Positions 37,600 through 47,230 of a DNA stretch of 64,000 nucleotides are shown piece by piece (within the stretch, counting starts at the first letter, position 1; the number at the start of each line of letters is the position of its first letter). The position numbers were made by a program, and so were the translations under genes. The stretch spans positions 1-64,000 of the forward strand of contig NZ_CP024628.1 in assembly GCF_024449095.1 (NCBI RefSeq). Direction: 5' to 3'. Under the pieces are notes generated by a model, which was not told where the DNA came from, searched no databases, and saw only the letters and a list, made by a program, of their open reading frames with translations. The stretch comes from Vibrio coralliilyticus (GTDB taxonomy: Bacteria; Pseudomonadota; Gammaproteobacteria; Enterobacterales; Vibrionaceae).

Positions 37600-38430
37600 T
37601 TAGGCTGCATTGAGCTGAGTCGCGAGATCTCGGCCGTTGCCGCGGAATTTATCGACAGTTGGCGCGAAGGCTGCAGAAATATGCAGCAAGCGAGAGTCAG
37701 GGTGCTCAGCCAGATAGCGTGCTTTTGCATTATCGCTGTCTAGTTTATCCCAATCGCGGTGGATCGAGCGAGCAAAGTGCAGGGTGGTGGCCATTTTAGG
37801 TGACAGTTCTGCATCTCTAGGATCATGATAATTCGCGATGGCATCCACCATGGGTTCTGGGAACTTCCAAGTCTTTGCCAACTTAGCGCCCAGTGTTGGC
37901 GCAGTAATATCCAGTACTTCTTCCTGGACTGCAATCGCATCTTCTCCTGCCTCTGCACGTTCATGGATCTTGACTGCAGCATCAGGCACTAAAGTATGAA
38001 TCATCAGTTCTCCAATGTTATGGAGAATACCTGTGGTAAATACTTCGTTGGAATCCATGCCCGTTTCGTCGGCAATCTTGCTGGCAATGACCGAAACTTC
38101 GAAGGTGTCCTCCCAGTATTGGTCCATATCCAGTGTTTTGAGCTTAGGAAACGCACCAGAAAGTACGGAAGCCACTACCAGAGTTCTTACTGGACCAGTA
38201 CCAACACGAAGCAAAGCTTCGTTAACGGAAGAGACCGTTTTATTGCCACCGAAATGGGCAGAGTTCGCCATGCGAAGTAATCGAGCACTCAATACCTGAT
38301 CGGTAGCGATCTTTCTCGAGAGCTCGCCAAAATCAACCTCGTCCTGATTCACCATATCAAGCAGTTCTTGCAGTACTTTCTGGATCCTTGGTAACTCGTT
38401 AAGACGAGAAATTAAAGCCTCTTGACTCAT
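37600..38430 (-). CDS. HDOD-domain protein
   Basis: This 276-residue single HDOD domain is related to HD-GYP domains but lacks their catalytic set. Motifs include LLRMANSAHFGGNKTVSSVNEALLRVG and TTGILHNIGELMIHTLVP. HDOD proteins commonly link c-di-GMP or other signals to motility and stress responses. ATG 38430 has a GGAG site 7 bp upstream, so GTG 38436 is not used. It is probably a single-gene unit. Confidence 0.88.
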   Translation of the reverse strand: MSQEALISRLNELPRIQKVLQELLDMVNQDEVDFGELSRKIATDQVLSARLLRMANSAHFGGNKTVSSVNEALLRVGTGPVRTLVVASVLSGAFPKLKTLDMDQYWEDTFEVSVIASKIADETGMDSNEVFTTGILHNIGELMIHTLVPDAAVKIHERAEAGEDAIAVQEEVLDITAPTLGAKLAKTWKFPEPMVDAIANYHDPRDAELSPKMATTLHFARSIHRDWDKLDSDNAKARYLAEHPDSRLLHISAAFAPTVDKFRGNGRDLATQLNAA

Positions 38431-38644
38431 TGGCACTCTCCTTTTTTACTTATGAGTTTTCTTACTATAGAACAGTAAATTAGTTTCATACAAAGTTGGA
38501 AACGAAGAAGTGTTTAACTTATTTTGATAATAAAAGTTTATTAAAATGAGAATTATTGATAATTTTTAATTGATTTAAGTGTGACCTAATATGGATTCAA
38601 CGAAACGGGAGAGTTCCCAATGCATGAGTAAAGAAGAGGTCTAC

Positions 38645-39148
38645 ATGTCTACTCCATATCCACGTAATTTTTCTCATATCGGTATTTCAGTACCTGACTT
38701 AGAAGCAGCAGTTAAATTTTATACAGAAGTGCTTGGTTGGTACCTGATCATGGAACCTACCGAAATCGTTGAAGACGATTCTGCTATCGGTGAAATGTGT
38801 ACTGACGTATTTGGTGCCGGTTGGGAGCGTTTCCGTATTGCTCACCTTTCAACGGGTGATCGTATCGGGGTTGAGCTGTTTGAGTTTAGGAATCAGGAAA
38901 ACCCACAAGACAATTTCGAATATTGGAAAACAGGTATTTTCCACTTCTGTGTTCAGGATCCAAACGTGGAAGAGCTGGCAGAGAAGATTGTTGCAGCAGG
39001 TGGTAAGAAGCGTATGAAAGCGCCACGCTATTACTACCCAGGTGAGAAGCCATACCGCATGATTTACATGGAAGACCCATTCGGTAACATCCTTGAAATC
39101 TACTCTCATAGCTACGAGCTGCATTACTCAGCGGGTGCTTATAAGTAA
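38645..39148 (+). CDS. VOC-superfamily (glyoxalase-like) metalloenzyme
   Basis: This 167-residue protein has two beta-alpha-beta-beta-beta repeats. Candidate metal ligands are the His in FSHIGISVPD, the Glu in GVELFEF, the His in IFHFCVQDP and the Glu in GNILEIYSHSYE, so the full His/Glu set is present. Substrate is uncertain; glyoxalase, epimerase and dioxygenase activities all occur in the family. ATG 38645 follows GAAGAGG; upstream ATGs at 38591 and 38624 lack such a site. Confidence 0.82.
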   Translation: MSTPYPRNFSHIGISVPDLEAAVKFYTEVLGWYLIMEPTEIVEDDSAIGEMCTDVFGAGWERFRIAHLSTGDRIGVELFEFRNQENPQDNFEYWKTGIFHFCVQDPNVEELAEKIVAAGGKKRMKAPRYYYPGEKPYRMIYMEDPFGNILEIYSHSYELHYSAGAYK

Positions 39149-39251
39149 GCCATTCAACTCTTTAGGTGTATGAGTGGTTAAATGACGATTCACACTTATT
39201 GTAAATTTAAAAGTGCATTCGCTTTTTAATTACTGTTATTATCAGCGGGAA

Positions 39252-39335
39252 ATAGTCGGGGAGCCTTAGGGCTGAGATCGCATTGCGAGACCCGTAGAAC
39301 CTGATTCAGTTAGCACTGACGTAGGGAACTATTAG
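39252..39335 (+). ncRNA. TPP riboswitch (THI element)
   Basis: The conserved core is clear: CGGGGAGCC, GGGCTGAGATCG, GAGACCCGTAGAACCTGAT, then GTTAGCACTGACGTAGGGAAC. These match the P2-P3 and P4-P5 arms of thiamine-pyrophosphate aptamers. It lies about 110 bp before thiD and should repress thiD-tenA when thiamine pyrophosphate is abundant, probably through the region just before the thiD ribosome binding site. Confidence 0.95.
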
Positions 39336-39447
39336 CGCCGAAGTTTGAATACGCAGGCTTTGGTGTACTCGCTTTCTATGTTCGATCTTGTACTGATCAC
39401 TTCATATTTGGCAGAGAGTTCCTGTACGTCTTGTAATAGGAGCCATC

Positions 39448-40278
39448 ATGCCACATTCACAAGACACCCCACCGATTGTATTAACCATTGCAGGCTCAGA
39501 CAGCGGCGGCGGCGCTGGTATTCAGGCCGACATTAAAGCGATGTCGGCAACGGGCAGTTACGCCTGCTCAGTGATCACTGCTATCACCTCACAAAATACG
39601 CTTGGCGTAACTGCGATTCACCCAATTCCTCTTGAGCATATTGAAAGTCAGCTTGACGCTGTGTTTACGGATCTCAATGTGGTTGCCGTTAAAGTCGGGA
39701 TGTTGGCTGACGCGCGGATCATTAAGGTCGTTGCGGACAAAATCAGACAGTACAAGCCTGCTCATCTGGTGGTTGACCCTGTGATGGTCGCAACCAGCGG
39801 TGATCTTCTGCTGGAGCAGTCGGCGATTAGCACATTAAAAGAGCAGTTGATCCCGATGGCGGATCTGATCACCCCTAATCTCCCTGAAGGAGCGGCTTTG
39901 ATCGATAGTGCGGTGCCGGAAAATGAAGATCAGATGGGCAATATGATCGAAGGATTACGTGCTTTGGGGGCCAAAGCGGTATTGCTGAAAGGAGGGCATC
40001 TAGAAAAAGATGACAACAGCAATGATTTGCTGATCTTAGCGCAAACGAGTGAGCTTCTGAGTGCCAAACGGCTTCCAACGCGAAACACTCATGGAACAGG
40101 CTGTACTCTATCGTCGGCGATTGCGTCTTATCTTGCGCAGGGCAATAGGCTGCACAAAGCCGTGTATTTGGGTAAGCAATATATCTCACAGGCCATTGCT
40201 CATGCTGATGAACTCAACGTTGGCAAGGGACATGGACCAGTCCATCACTTTTTCTGCGGGCATGTCAATGTTCGTTAA
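39448..40278 (+). CDS. thiD: Hydroxymethylpyrimidine/phosphomethylpyrimidine kinase ThiD
   Basis: ThiD phosphorylates HMP and HMP-phosphate for thiamine synthesis or salvage. The 276-residue ribokinase-like enzyme has the N-terminal GSDSGGGAGIQADIK and the C-terminal anion-hole motif GTGCTLSSAIA. GGAG precedes the ATG. It lies behind the TPP riboswitch and ahead of tenA. Confidence 0.95.
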   Translation: MPHSQDTPPIVLTIAGSDSGGGAGIQADIKAMSATGSYACSVITAITSQNTLGVTAIHPIPLEHIESQLDAVFTDLNVVAVKVGMLADARIIKVVADKIRQYKPAHLVVDPVMVATSGDLLLEQSAISTLKEQLIPMADLITPNLPEGAALIDSAVPENEDQMGNMIEGLRALGAKAVLLKGGHLEKDDNSNDLLILAQTSELLSAKRLPTRNTHGTGCTLSSAIASYLAQGNRLHKAVYLGKQYISQAIAHADELNVGKGHGPVHHFFCGHVNVR

Positions 40279-40314
40279 CGGCAGAGTCGATGTTTAGTGA
40301 GGGGATTCGAAACA

Positions 40315-40977
40315 ATGAACTATCAGGATCTTATTGAAGCTTGTCAGCCGGACTGGCAGGCATACACGCAGCACGATTTTGTTCAGCAACTGGCGCACGG
40401 CACTCTTGATCAACACTGTTTTCTTCATTACTTGAAGCAGGATTTCTTATTCCTTAAACAGTATGTACGTGCTCATGCTTTAGCCATCTATAAAGCTCGT
40501 ACATTGGAAGAAATGCGCTTTGCATTACCGAGTGTTCAAGTCTTGTTAGAAACTGAAATAGATCATCATGTGACGTATTGTGGTCAGTGGGGGCTGACAG
40601 AATCAGATCTGAAACACGAACCAGAAGATGTGGCGACTATCGCCTATACGCGTTATGTGCTTGATACGGGCATGATGGGGGATTTGGTTGCACTGTATGC
40701 CGCGCTCGCGCCATGTTCAATAGGCTATGCAGTGATTGGAAGTGCTTTGTTAGACAATAAGGAGACCGTTTTGGAAGGAAATCCTTATGCGAGTTGGATT
40801 GAGTTGTATGGTGGTGAGTCGTTTCAAAATGGAGTCGCGCAGAGCGCTTTGCATTTTAATCAGCTCTTAAAAGATATCAATCCGCATAGCCAACGAGGTC
40901 AGAGCCTGATTCAGGTGTTCAGAACGGCGACCAGAATGGAGGTGGCGTTTTGGCAACAAGGTCTAGATACCATCTAG
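40315..40977 (+). CDS. tenA: Aminopyrimidine aminohydrolase / thiaminase II TenA
   Basis: TenA hydrolyses aminopyrimidine breakdown products of thiamine to HMP, which ThiD then phosphorylates. The 220-residue all-helical protein has catalytic Cys134 in LAPCSIGYAVIG, an Asp at 43 in KQDFLF and a late Glu in RMEVAFW. The open frame starts at GTG 40297, but ATG 40315 gives the usual N-terminus. With thiD it makes a riboswitch-controlled salvage operon. Confidence 0.92.
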   Translation: MNYQDLIEACQPDWQAYTQHDFVQQLAHGTLDQHCFLHYLKQDFLFLKQYVRAHALAIYKARTLEEMRFALPSVQVLLETEIDHHVTYCGQWGLTESDLKHEPEDVATIAYTRYVLDTGMMGDLVALYAALAPCSIGYAVIGSALLDNKETVLEGNPYASWIELYGGESFQNGVAQSALHFNQLLKDINPHSQRGQSLIQVFRTATRMEVAFWQQGLDTI

Positions 40978-41128
40978 CGTAAATAAAGGCTCGGATGATT
41001 GGGTCACGAACTAATAAACTGAATTTTTACTCTAAAAAATAATTAGGTCACTACTCTCTTAGTTGCTATTTTTAACTGAATGAATATTAAAGGCATTATT
41101 GCTATTAACAATAAGTTGGAGAGGATCT

Positions 41129-41743
41129 ATGAAGGACAATATTGTTGCTAATTTTTCGCAGGTGGATGTTATGAAGGCGAAGAAAGGGACATCTGCAGCA
41201 GCAACTCATGGTGCTTGTCATAACTTCAGTATCGAGTGGCTGAGTTTTATGTTCGAGAAAAAAGGCAATGCGGATCAGCGTATGAAGCGGTTATCTGTGC
41301 GTGATGGGGCTGGTAACCCAGTATTACAAAAAACGTTTGCCAGTCGTTGGTCTGAAGGTGGATCTTCTTACCAAGTAGCCGATAGGATGATGATTTCACT
41401 ACGCGGTTTGAAAGAAACGGCGCTTTTATACGACTATTCATACTTTAACATCAAAAATATTGTGAAAGCCGTGACCAAACCTCAACACGCCGGTTTTATC
41501 TACTCCTTCTGGTTTCCTGGAACCGTTATTGGAGCTGATGGTGCGCACACTATTGCCTTTTATCGTTCCTTGTCACCAAAGCAAGGGAGCCTAAAAACAG
41601 ACAATGATACGGTGTACATTTTTGAGCCGAACTTTGGCGAGTTTGAAGTACCTAGCAAAGATTTTGAGAGTTGGTTGACCAAACTGGCGAACTTCTATGC
41701 TCCTTTCCAGTATCATATGGTAAAGACTGTGGCAGCAGCGTAA
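41129..41743 (+). CDS. YopT-like (C58) cysteine protease homologue
   Basis: This 204-residue protein carries the marks of the YopT/AvrPphB papain-like fold: Cys30 in THGACHNFSIEW, His140 in GAHTIAFYRS, and IFEPNFGEF around 164-172. In the family the last motif is usually DPNxGEF; here Glu166 takes the Asp position. Known members are effectors or toxin domains that cleave host proteins. No secretion signal is visible. A GGAGAGGA site precedes ATG 41129. The gene stands alone and is followed by a terminator. The fold is fairly sure, activity unproven. Confidence 0.72.
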   Translation: MKDNIVANFSQVDVMKAKKGTSAAATHGACHNFSIEWLSFMFEKKGNADQRMKRLSVRDGAGNPVLQKTFASRWSEGGSSYQVADRMMISLRGLKETALLYDYSYFNIKNIVKAVTKPQHAGFIYSFWFPGTVIGADGAHTIAFYRSLSPKQGSLKTDNDTVYIFEPNFGEFEVPSKDFESWLTKLANFYAPFQYHMVKTVAAA

Positions 41744-42109
41744 CTTGTATTCGTTCATTTCCTAATAAAGGCACGGTGAGGTGTAGCTGGTTACCGTTTT
41801 TCACTACGGCATGCATCCAATCTCTAAGAATCTACTTAGAGTCGCTGAGAGAAGTTAAGCAAGCGAGGAGCCAGTTTTATAAAAAACTGGCTCTTTTTAT
41901 TGTATTGGTTTGGACTCAAATTGCTAACGCTAAACCTTGATATACGAATTCAACTGATCAGTCTTAACTTTCGGCTGAGAAATGCAGTATGCATCTATGT
42001 ACAATGCGGATAATGAGTTAATTGAGGTATACAAAAAATGGATGAGTAAAAGGTAAGATTTATTCCCGCATCAATCTGTAAACTTGTAATTGGCTATATT
42101 CGGATGTCC
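41744..42109. other. Intergenic region after the YopT-like gene
   Basis: The region contains a good terminator at 41868-41898. Beyond it I see only AT-rich sequence with no supported gene; an open frame ending at 41940 runs through the terminator and is rejected. Confidence 0.5.
41868..41898 (+). terminator. Terminator of the YopT-like gene
   Basis: GAGCCAGTTTT pairs with AAAACTGGCTC around ATAA, followed by TTTTTAT. It is 125 bp after the stop, leaving a long 3' untranslated region. Confidence 0.88.
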
Positions 42110-42918
42110 CTAATTCAGTGTCTGTACCAACATTTTGAAACTCAGAACAACACATAAAATACCAACGATCTTTTTGAGTATATTACTTGGAAAATAGTCA
42201 GCACATCGCACGCCAAGGCTAGTAGTTAAGTAGCTACTGATGGAGAAGCAAACCATTGCAGGAAGGTATATATATCCTAAAATTAAGTTGCTCAAATCTG
42301 TATTTTCCCAGCCATTTAGCATGTACCCGAAACTGCCAGACAGTGCGATTGGGAAGCCTATTGCCGCAGATGTACCAATAGCACGTCTTACCTCAAAGTT
42401 TTGCTGGATAAGATAAGGGATTATTAGACCGGCACCGCTTATAGAGACCAGTGCAGAAATGAAACCAATCACTGAGCCGACAGTGATATTACCGATGCTT
42501 CCATGTGGACTTTTATTGTTTTTATGATCTTTGCTTCGAAACATTTTATAAGCAACATACAACATAAATACGCTGAAAAAACCTGCTAAGTGTACGCTTT
42601 GTAGATTCGATGCCATTAAGGTCGCGCAAAATGTGCCGATCAGAACTCCGCCCAACATTTTGATTACCATGCTCAAGTCAACGTTCTTTTTTTGTGGTGA
42701 GCACGCATACTACCCAATGTTGTAATGATCATCGAAGCCATCGATGTCCCAAGTGCTAGGTGGATTAGTTCAGAATCTGCTATACCTTGTATGGAAAACA
42801 GTAACGCAAAAATAGGTACTGCCATACCACCTCCACCAACTCCAACGAGTCCGGCAAGAAAGCCAACCCCTAATCCAGCTGTGATGTAATAAAAGATAAA
42901 GATAGATTCGTTCATCAT
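42110..42918 (-). pseudogene. TauE/SafE-family permease split by a -1 frameshift at an A7 run
   Basis: Two adjacent frames together make one normal TauE/SafE permease of about 269 residues, a family that exports sulfite or other sulfur compounds. Residues 1-81 (42918-42673) contain GLVGVGGGGMAVP and end just after SMRAHHKKR. The rest (from about 42676) has the second half with ISGAGLIIPYLI. A run of seven A on the coding strand (42687-42693) lies at the break. Reading one base back there restores a continuous H-K-K-K-N-V-D-L sequence. It could be a broken gene, a phase-variable tract, a sequencing error, or recoding. Confidence 0.8.
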
Positions 42919-43020
42919 AGATCCGCCTTCGATAAAACTGGTCGATGCGAAAAGATTACTCGAACTCTATCATGTCATGATAACGTTATAAGGACATAAA
43001 ATAATGAATAATGGACAAAG

Positions 43021-43833
43021 TTGAACATCTCTAAAGAAATGCCAAACTGTGATTACAGTGAATGGCAAAATGGAGCTGCGTTAATTGCTAAGGAATGGCA
43101 GCATGAACGGAGTGATTTCAATCAGTTGGAGCAACGGCCGCATAATTGGCACAAGCATTATCGTGGTCAGTTGTTGTGTATAGATGAAGGGCTAATACAG
43201 GTTAAAACCGATGAAGGAACTTGGATCTTACCGCCTCATCGCGCGGGTTGGATACCTCCAAACGCTATGCATAGCGTGTATTTTTGTGGTTCTCTGAAAG
43301 GTCGCTCATTACTGTTTACGCCAGAAGTCTGTGGCCAGTTTCCAATTAGGCCTTGCGTGATCGAAATGAGTGATGTCTTAAAAGTCTTGTCGATTAGAGT
43401 ATCGACATGGAGCAAAACAGAGGATCTATCATCCAAGTGTACGCGCATTCTTTCGGTGATTTCTGACGAAGTTGGCAATAGCCCCCACGAATCACTTTAT
43501 TTTCCATTGCCCAAAGATCCAAGGCTACAAAAGATCACTCAAGCGATTCTAATTGATCCAAACAGCAAACACTCTATTGAGTATTGGGCAAGCATAGGAG
43601 CGGTTTCATCTCGAACACTAAGACGCTTGATTCGAAGTGAGTTAAACATTAGCTTTAGTGAATGGCGGCAGCAGATATTACTAATTCATTCGCTAGAAAT
43701 GATGGCACGAGGAGTATCGGTAGGAGAAGTTGCCTATGCTTTAGGTTATTCAACGCCCAGTAACTTTATCGCTATGTTTCGCAGGGTTTATGGTGAGTCA
43801 CCTACGCGTTACTTTTCGAATCGCAGTATTTAG
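43021..43833 (+). CDS. AraC-family transcriptional regulator
   Basis: This protein of about 270 residues has a cupin-like N-terminus (HNWHKHYRGQLLCI) and a C-terminal AraC DNA-binding domain with VGEVAYALGYSTPSNFIAMFRRVYGESPTRY. The longest frame starts at TTG 43021; ATG 43039 is an alternative and neither has a strong ribosome binding site. It is divergent from the TauE-like gene across about 100 bp and probably regulates it. Confidence 0.85.
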   Translation: MNISKEMPNCDYSEWQNGAALIAKEWQHERSDFNQLEQRPHNWHKHYRGQLLCIDEGLIQVKTDEGTWILPPHRAGWIPPNAMHSVYFCGSLKGRSLLFTPEVCGQFPIRPCVIEMSDVLKVLSIRVSTWSKTEDLSSKCTRILSVISDEVGNSPHESLYFPLPKDPRLQKITQAILIDPNSKHSIEYWASIGAVSSRTLRRLIRSELNISFSEWRQQILLIHSLEMMARGVSVGEVAYALGYSTPSNFIAMFRRVYGESPTRYFSNRSI

Positions 43834-43902
43834 TTACGAATATTTTATTTGGGTTAGTTTTGTCCAGACTGAGTTTAGAGCAATCTAATCAAACTGACTT
43901 TG

Positions 43903-44814
43903 TTACATCGGCTCACGAATACCTGGGAGTTTTAGCAGTTCTTTCTGTTTGGTGAAGATAAACTCGATAAACATCGACAGCTTTTTTGATTTCGTTCTCG
44001 ACTCATGGAATACAAGGTAGAAGCTGATCCAATTAGGCCACAGTGCTTTACACACGGGCACAATTTCACCTTTTCTTACTGCTGAATGGGCATCAAAATA
44101 CGGAACATATATCATACCTAAACCTGCTTTTGCGGCTCGCACTACCTGCTGCGGAGATTCTAGTAACAAGCCAGAGTTCGGAAAAATTGTGAGCGGTTTG
44201 TTATCTTGCTGAACGAGCCATGGCAAACCTTTTCCTTTAACTCCAATATTTACTACTTCATGTCCCTGCAGCCACTCCAAATCTTGGATACCATCTTGTT
44301 TTTTTAACCAGTTAGGTGATGCATATATACCGTATTGCAATTCAAACAAGCGTCTTTGTTTCAGATCGGAATCTAATAAGGGCCCCTGACGAAATGCAAT
44401 ATCAATTCTATCTTCGAAGAAATCAAGGTTTTCATTACTGCCAACCAGTTCGATGTTGAGTGTTGGATAGATCGATTTAAACTCGATGGCCCAGTCGCTG
44501 AGAGGCCAATCAACAAATTGTAATGGGGCGGTGATACGTAACGTACCAGATACCTGTGATTGAGTGTCTTGCCAATCTTTTAATGATTGATAACTTATTT
44601 CGAGCTGTTTGGTTAGAGCTAAATATTCTATTCCTGATTGGGTTAATTGCATATTTCGAGTATTTCTAACCAATAATGTAGTCCCTAACTGGCTTTCTAG
44701 ATTAGCAATACGTCGACTTACGGTGCTGGTGGGTACCTTTAGTTCGATAGCAGCTTTCGAAAAAGAGCCAGTTTTAGCCACAGTTAAAAACCATAAGCTA
44801 GCTTCAAGATCCAT
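43903..44814 (-). CDS. LysR-family transcriptional regulator
   Basis: This 303-residue protein has the helix-turn-helix GSFSKAAIELKVPTSTVSRRIANLE and an effector domain. It resembles the subgroup that acts on adjacent divergent oxidoreductases. The 98-bp gap to the NmrA-like gene holds a small inverted repeat ATGAA-TGC-TTCAT (44884-44896), a candidate operator. Confidence 0.9.
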   Translation of the reverse strand: MDLEASLWFLTVAKTGSFSKAAIELKVPTSTVSRRIANLESQLGTTLLVRNTRNMQLTQSGIEYLALTKQLEISYQSLKDWQDTQSQVSGTLRITAPLQFVDWPLSDWAIEFKSIYPTLNIELVGSNENLDFFEDRIDIAFRQGPLLDSDLKQRRLFELQYGIYASPNWLKKQDGIQDLEWLQGHEVVNIGVKGKGLPWLVQQDNKPLTIFPNSGLLLESPQQVVRAAKAGLGMIYVPYFDAHSAVRKGEIVPVCKALWPNWISFYLVFHESRTKSKKLSMFIEFIFTKQKELLKLPGIREPM

Positions 44815-44912
44815 TATTATCCCATTTTTGGTAAGCAGGTAATCATTTTATCCTACTAATAATCTTAATCAATGGCGCTTATGATGAATGCTTCATTTAT
44901 AAGGAGTATATT

Positions 44913-45761
44913 ATGTTCAAGACCATTGCTGTGATCGGCGCTACCGGAATGCTTGGTTCACCTGTAGTGAAAGCATTTGCTAATGATGGTTATACTGTTC
45001 GCGTCATTTCAAGAAACCAGTCTAAAGCTCGAGGGTTATTTCAAGGCTCGCAGTTTGAGTTTGTCGAAGCAGACTTATTCGATGACGAGAGTCTAGCTGC
45101 TGCGTTGAAGTATGTAGAAGCTGTTCATATCAATCTTAGTGGTTGCAGCCCAGAGTCTTATCTCCAGAATCATGTTGAGGGAACAAAGCAGATCCTCCGA
45201 GCCGTTGATCAATCGTCAATACAATTGATAACTATGATTTCAACTGCGACAGCGTATGAACAGAACAGCTTCAGAGTTGATACACAAGCAAAGCTAGAAG
45301 CAGAAAGCTTATTAAAAAACAGCGGCATCCCATATATGGCATATCTGCCAAGTTGGTTTTTTGAGACCCTAAACTTATTAGTTGATCAAGAGACAGTGAC
45401 TACCATGTGCGAGTCAACGAAGCCCATCCGATGGATTAGCGCTGAGGACTACGCCCAAGCTGTTGTGCAGAGTTATAAACTACCTAGGCTATACAATAAG
45501 CGATTAACCTTACTTGGGCCGGAATATTTCACAATATCAGAAGCAGCTGATCTCTATGCAAAAACAAAAAACCTATCTCGGCATCACATGACAGAGAGCC
45601 AAGCTTGGGCGTATGCCAAAGAATTGGGTGATGACACTTTATTGGATGCTGTCGATTTGCTGTCGTACACTGAGAATGTTGGAGAAGAACCAGACCCCAT
45701 CACTTTAGAGCACCCATTTAAGGCCTCAACCAAACTATCCGATTGGTTAAAAGTAAACTAA
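44913..45761 (+). CDS. NmrA-like atypical SDR (NAD(P)-binding) protein
   Basis: This 282-residue Rossmann-fold protein begins with the nucleotide loop VIGATGMLGSPVVKAF and a typical IIS-type strand (RVISRN). It lacks a clear YxxxK pair, as in atypical SDRs such as NmrA and quinone oxidoreductase QOR2. AAGGAG precedes the ATG. It is divergent from a LysR gene that probably controls it. Substrate unknown. Confidence 0.83.
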   Translation: MFKTIAVIGATGMLGSPVVKAFANDGYTVRVISRNQSKARGLFQGSQFEFVEADLFDDESLAAALKYVEAVHINLSGCSPESYLQNHVEGTKQILRAVDQSSIQLITMISTATAYEQNSFRVDTQAKLEAESLLKNSGIPYMAYLPSWFFETLNLLVDQETVTTMCESTKPIRWISAEDYAQAVVQSYKLPRLYNKRLTLLGPEYFTISEAADLYAKTKNLSRHHMTESQAWAYAKELGDDTLLDAVDLLSYTENVGEEPDPITLEHPFKASTKLSDWLKVN

Positions 45762-46250
45762 TGATAATTGAGTATGACAGTTCCTGTGTATTGGGAGCTG
45801 TTATCGCTTGTTATCGAAGCGGTGAACAATAGCAGAGAAGTATTTTTTATATTTAAAGCATTGAAATATATGAAATTTAAGTAAGTGATGCTATAACTGG
45901 AAAGTTACACGATATAGTTGAACTGTCAGATTGTACTCAGCTCTGTTGACCCCAATTCACTGCGAGTTACAGAAAGGCCTGTAGTCAAAATCATGCAGCA
46001 ACTAGTGGAAGCACTCTCGCCAAGATAAGGTGATTTAATCACTGCCATATCTGTTTTTTTGAGTTGAATTTACGGGTGAAATTGCTTTTGTGAATGTTTG
46101 TGTTTTTGGTTATTTTTTATAAAAATGATTTACTGTGACTCTTTGAGAAAGCCGGTTCGATCTTTCATCAAATTGACATGGAGTTGATAAATTTTCCACC
46201 TTGAGTCGACTAATATTCTGCATCTGACAGATTCGGTGCAGGATATCACG
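45762..46250. other. Intergenic region before the PAP2 gene
   Basis: A weak hairpin of ACAGTTCC and GGAGCTGT, about 18 bp after the NmrA-like stop, lacks a T run. The rest is AT-rich, with no supported gene. The PAP2 promoter is presumably in the last 150 bp. Confidence 0.4.
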
Positions 46251-46994
46251 GTGAAGAATTTTCTTATCGAAAAACAGTATGGTACGGGCCTTTTAGTCGC
46301 CTTTCTTTTGCTCATTGCACCTATGAGTTTATTGACCAGCCATATTGATTTACTGAGTACCGTATCGGACCCACTGGGGCTAGCTTTTACCCTCTTGACT
46401 GACTCTGCAGGTTCGAAAGGCGCCATTATCACTCTGTTTGTTTTGGTCGCTATTTCTTGGCGGTTGCTCCCGAACCGTATCGAGTGGTTGAGTAAAATGG
46501 CTCAGCTTGGATTAATTCTCTTAATCGGGTTTGTGTGCAAAACCGGCCTTAAACAAATGACAGAAAGTCCACGACCTTATACTGAACTTCTGACTCATCA
46601 ACTGCTGATTCCACAACCATCCCACTTCTATAATTTAAGCACAGTGCAACAGCAAGATGTGATAAACGACATTTCTCACAGTGTGAGTTCGTGGCGTACA
46701 CGTCATTGGCAGGGGGAGAAAGACTATTCATTCCCATCGGGTCACACCATCTTTGCTGCCATTTGCCTTGCTTTCTTTGGGCAGTTATTTATCCACAATC
46801 GACGCTACGTGCTGGCTACGGCATTAGGCGTATGGGCAGTTGGTATGGCGTACAGCCGATTGTGGTTAGGTATGCATCGACCTGTTGATCTGATGGGGTC
46901 GGTGTTATTTGTCCTGATGTTGTATATGTTGGCTCCAAAATTCGATCGGATCACTGAAAAGCTGTTCTCTCGCTGGTCCCATTTAACGACCTGA
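46251..46994 (+). CDS. PAP2-family phosphatase (PgpB-like)
   Basis: This 247-residue membrane phosphatase carries all three PAP2 motifs: KTGLKQMTESPRPY, SFPSGH and SRLWLGMHRPVD. It probably acts on phosphatidylglycerophosphate, undecaprenyl pyrophosphate or similar lipids in the inner membrane. GTG 46251 is the likely start (AGGA 8 bp upstream); GTG 46236 is also in frame and there is no early ATG. Confidence 0.87.
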   Translation: MKNFLIEKQYGTGLLVAFLLLIAPMSLLTSHIDLLSTVSDPLGLAFTLLTDSAGSKGAIITLFVLVAISWRLLPNRIEWLSKMAQLGLILLIGFVCKTGLKQMTESPRPYTELLTHQLLIPQPSHFYNLSTVQQQDVINDISHSVSSWRTRHWQGEKDYSFPSGHTIFAAICLAFFGQLFIHNRRYVLATALGVWAVGMAYSRLWLGMHRPVDLMGSVLFVLMLYMLAPKFDRITEKLFSRWSHLTT

Positions 46995-47230
46995 TTCAAT
47001 CACTCATTGATATTGCCTTAGTCCTGCACGTCATGCTCTGACCTGCGGGGCTTCTTTTACTTGTGCGATGATATATTGTACGCATCCCTAATTTTCGTAT
47101 GCTTTTTTGTAATTAAAGTAGCAAAACAGACCACATAACTGATAAAACTCGCTATTATTTGTCTTGTTTATGTAATTATCACTTTCGATATTGAATTTAA
47201 CGTGTCGTTACTGTTTGGGCAGAGGTTTGC

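Noticed and set aside
39345..39536. Frame of 63 codons between the TPP riboswitch and thiD
   Set aside because: It overlaps thiD in another frame and lacks a ribosome binding site; the region is better read as riboswitch expression platform.
41671..41940. Open frame overlapping the end of the YopT-like gene
   Set aside because: It lies in another frame of a supported gene and runs through a strong terminator.
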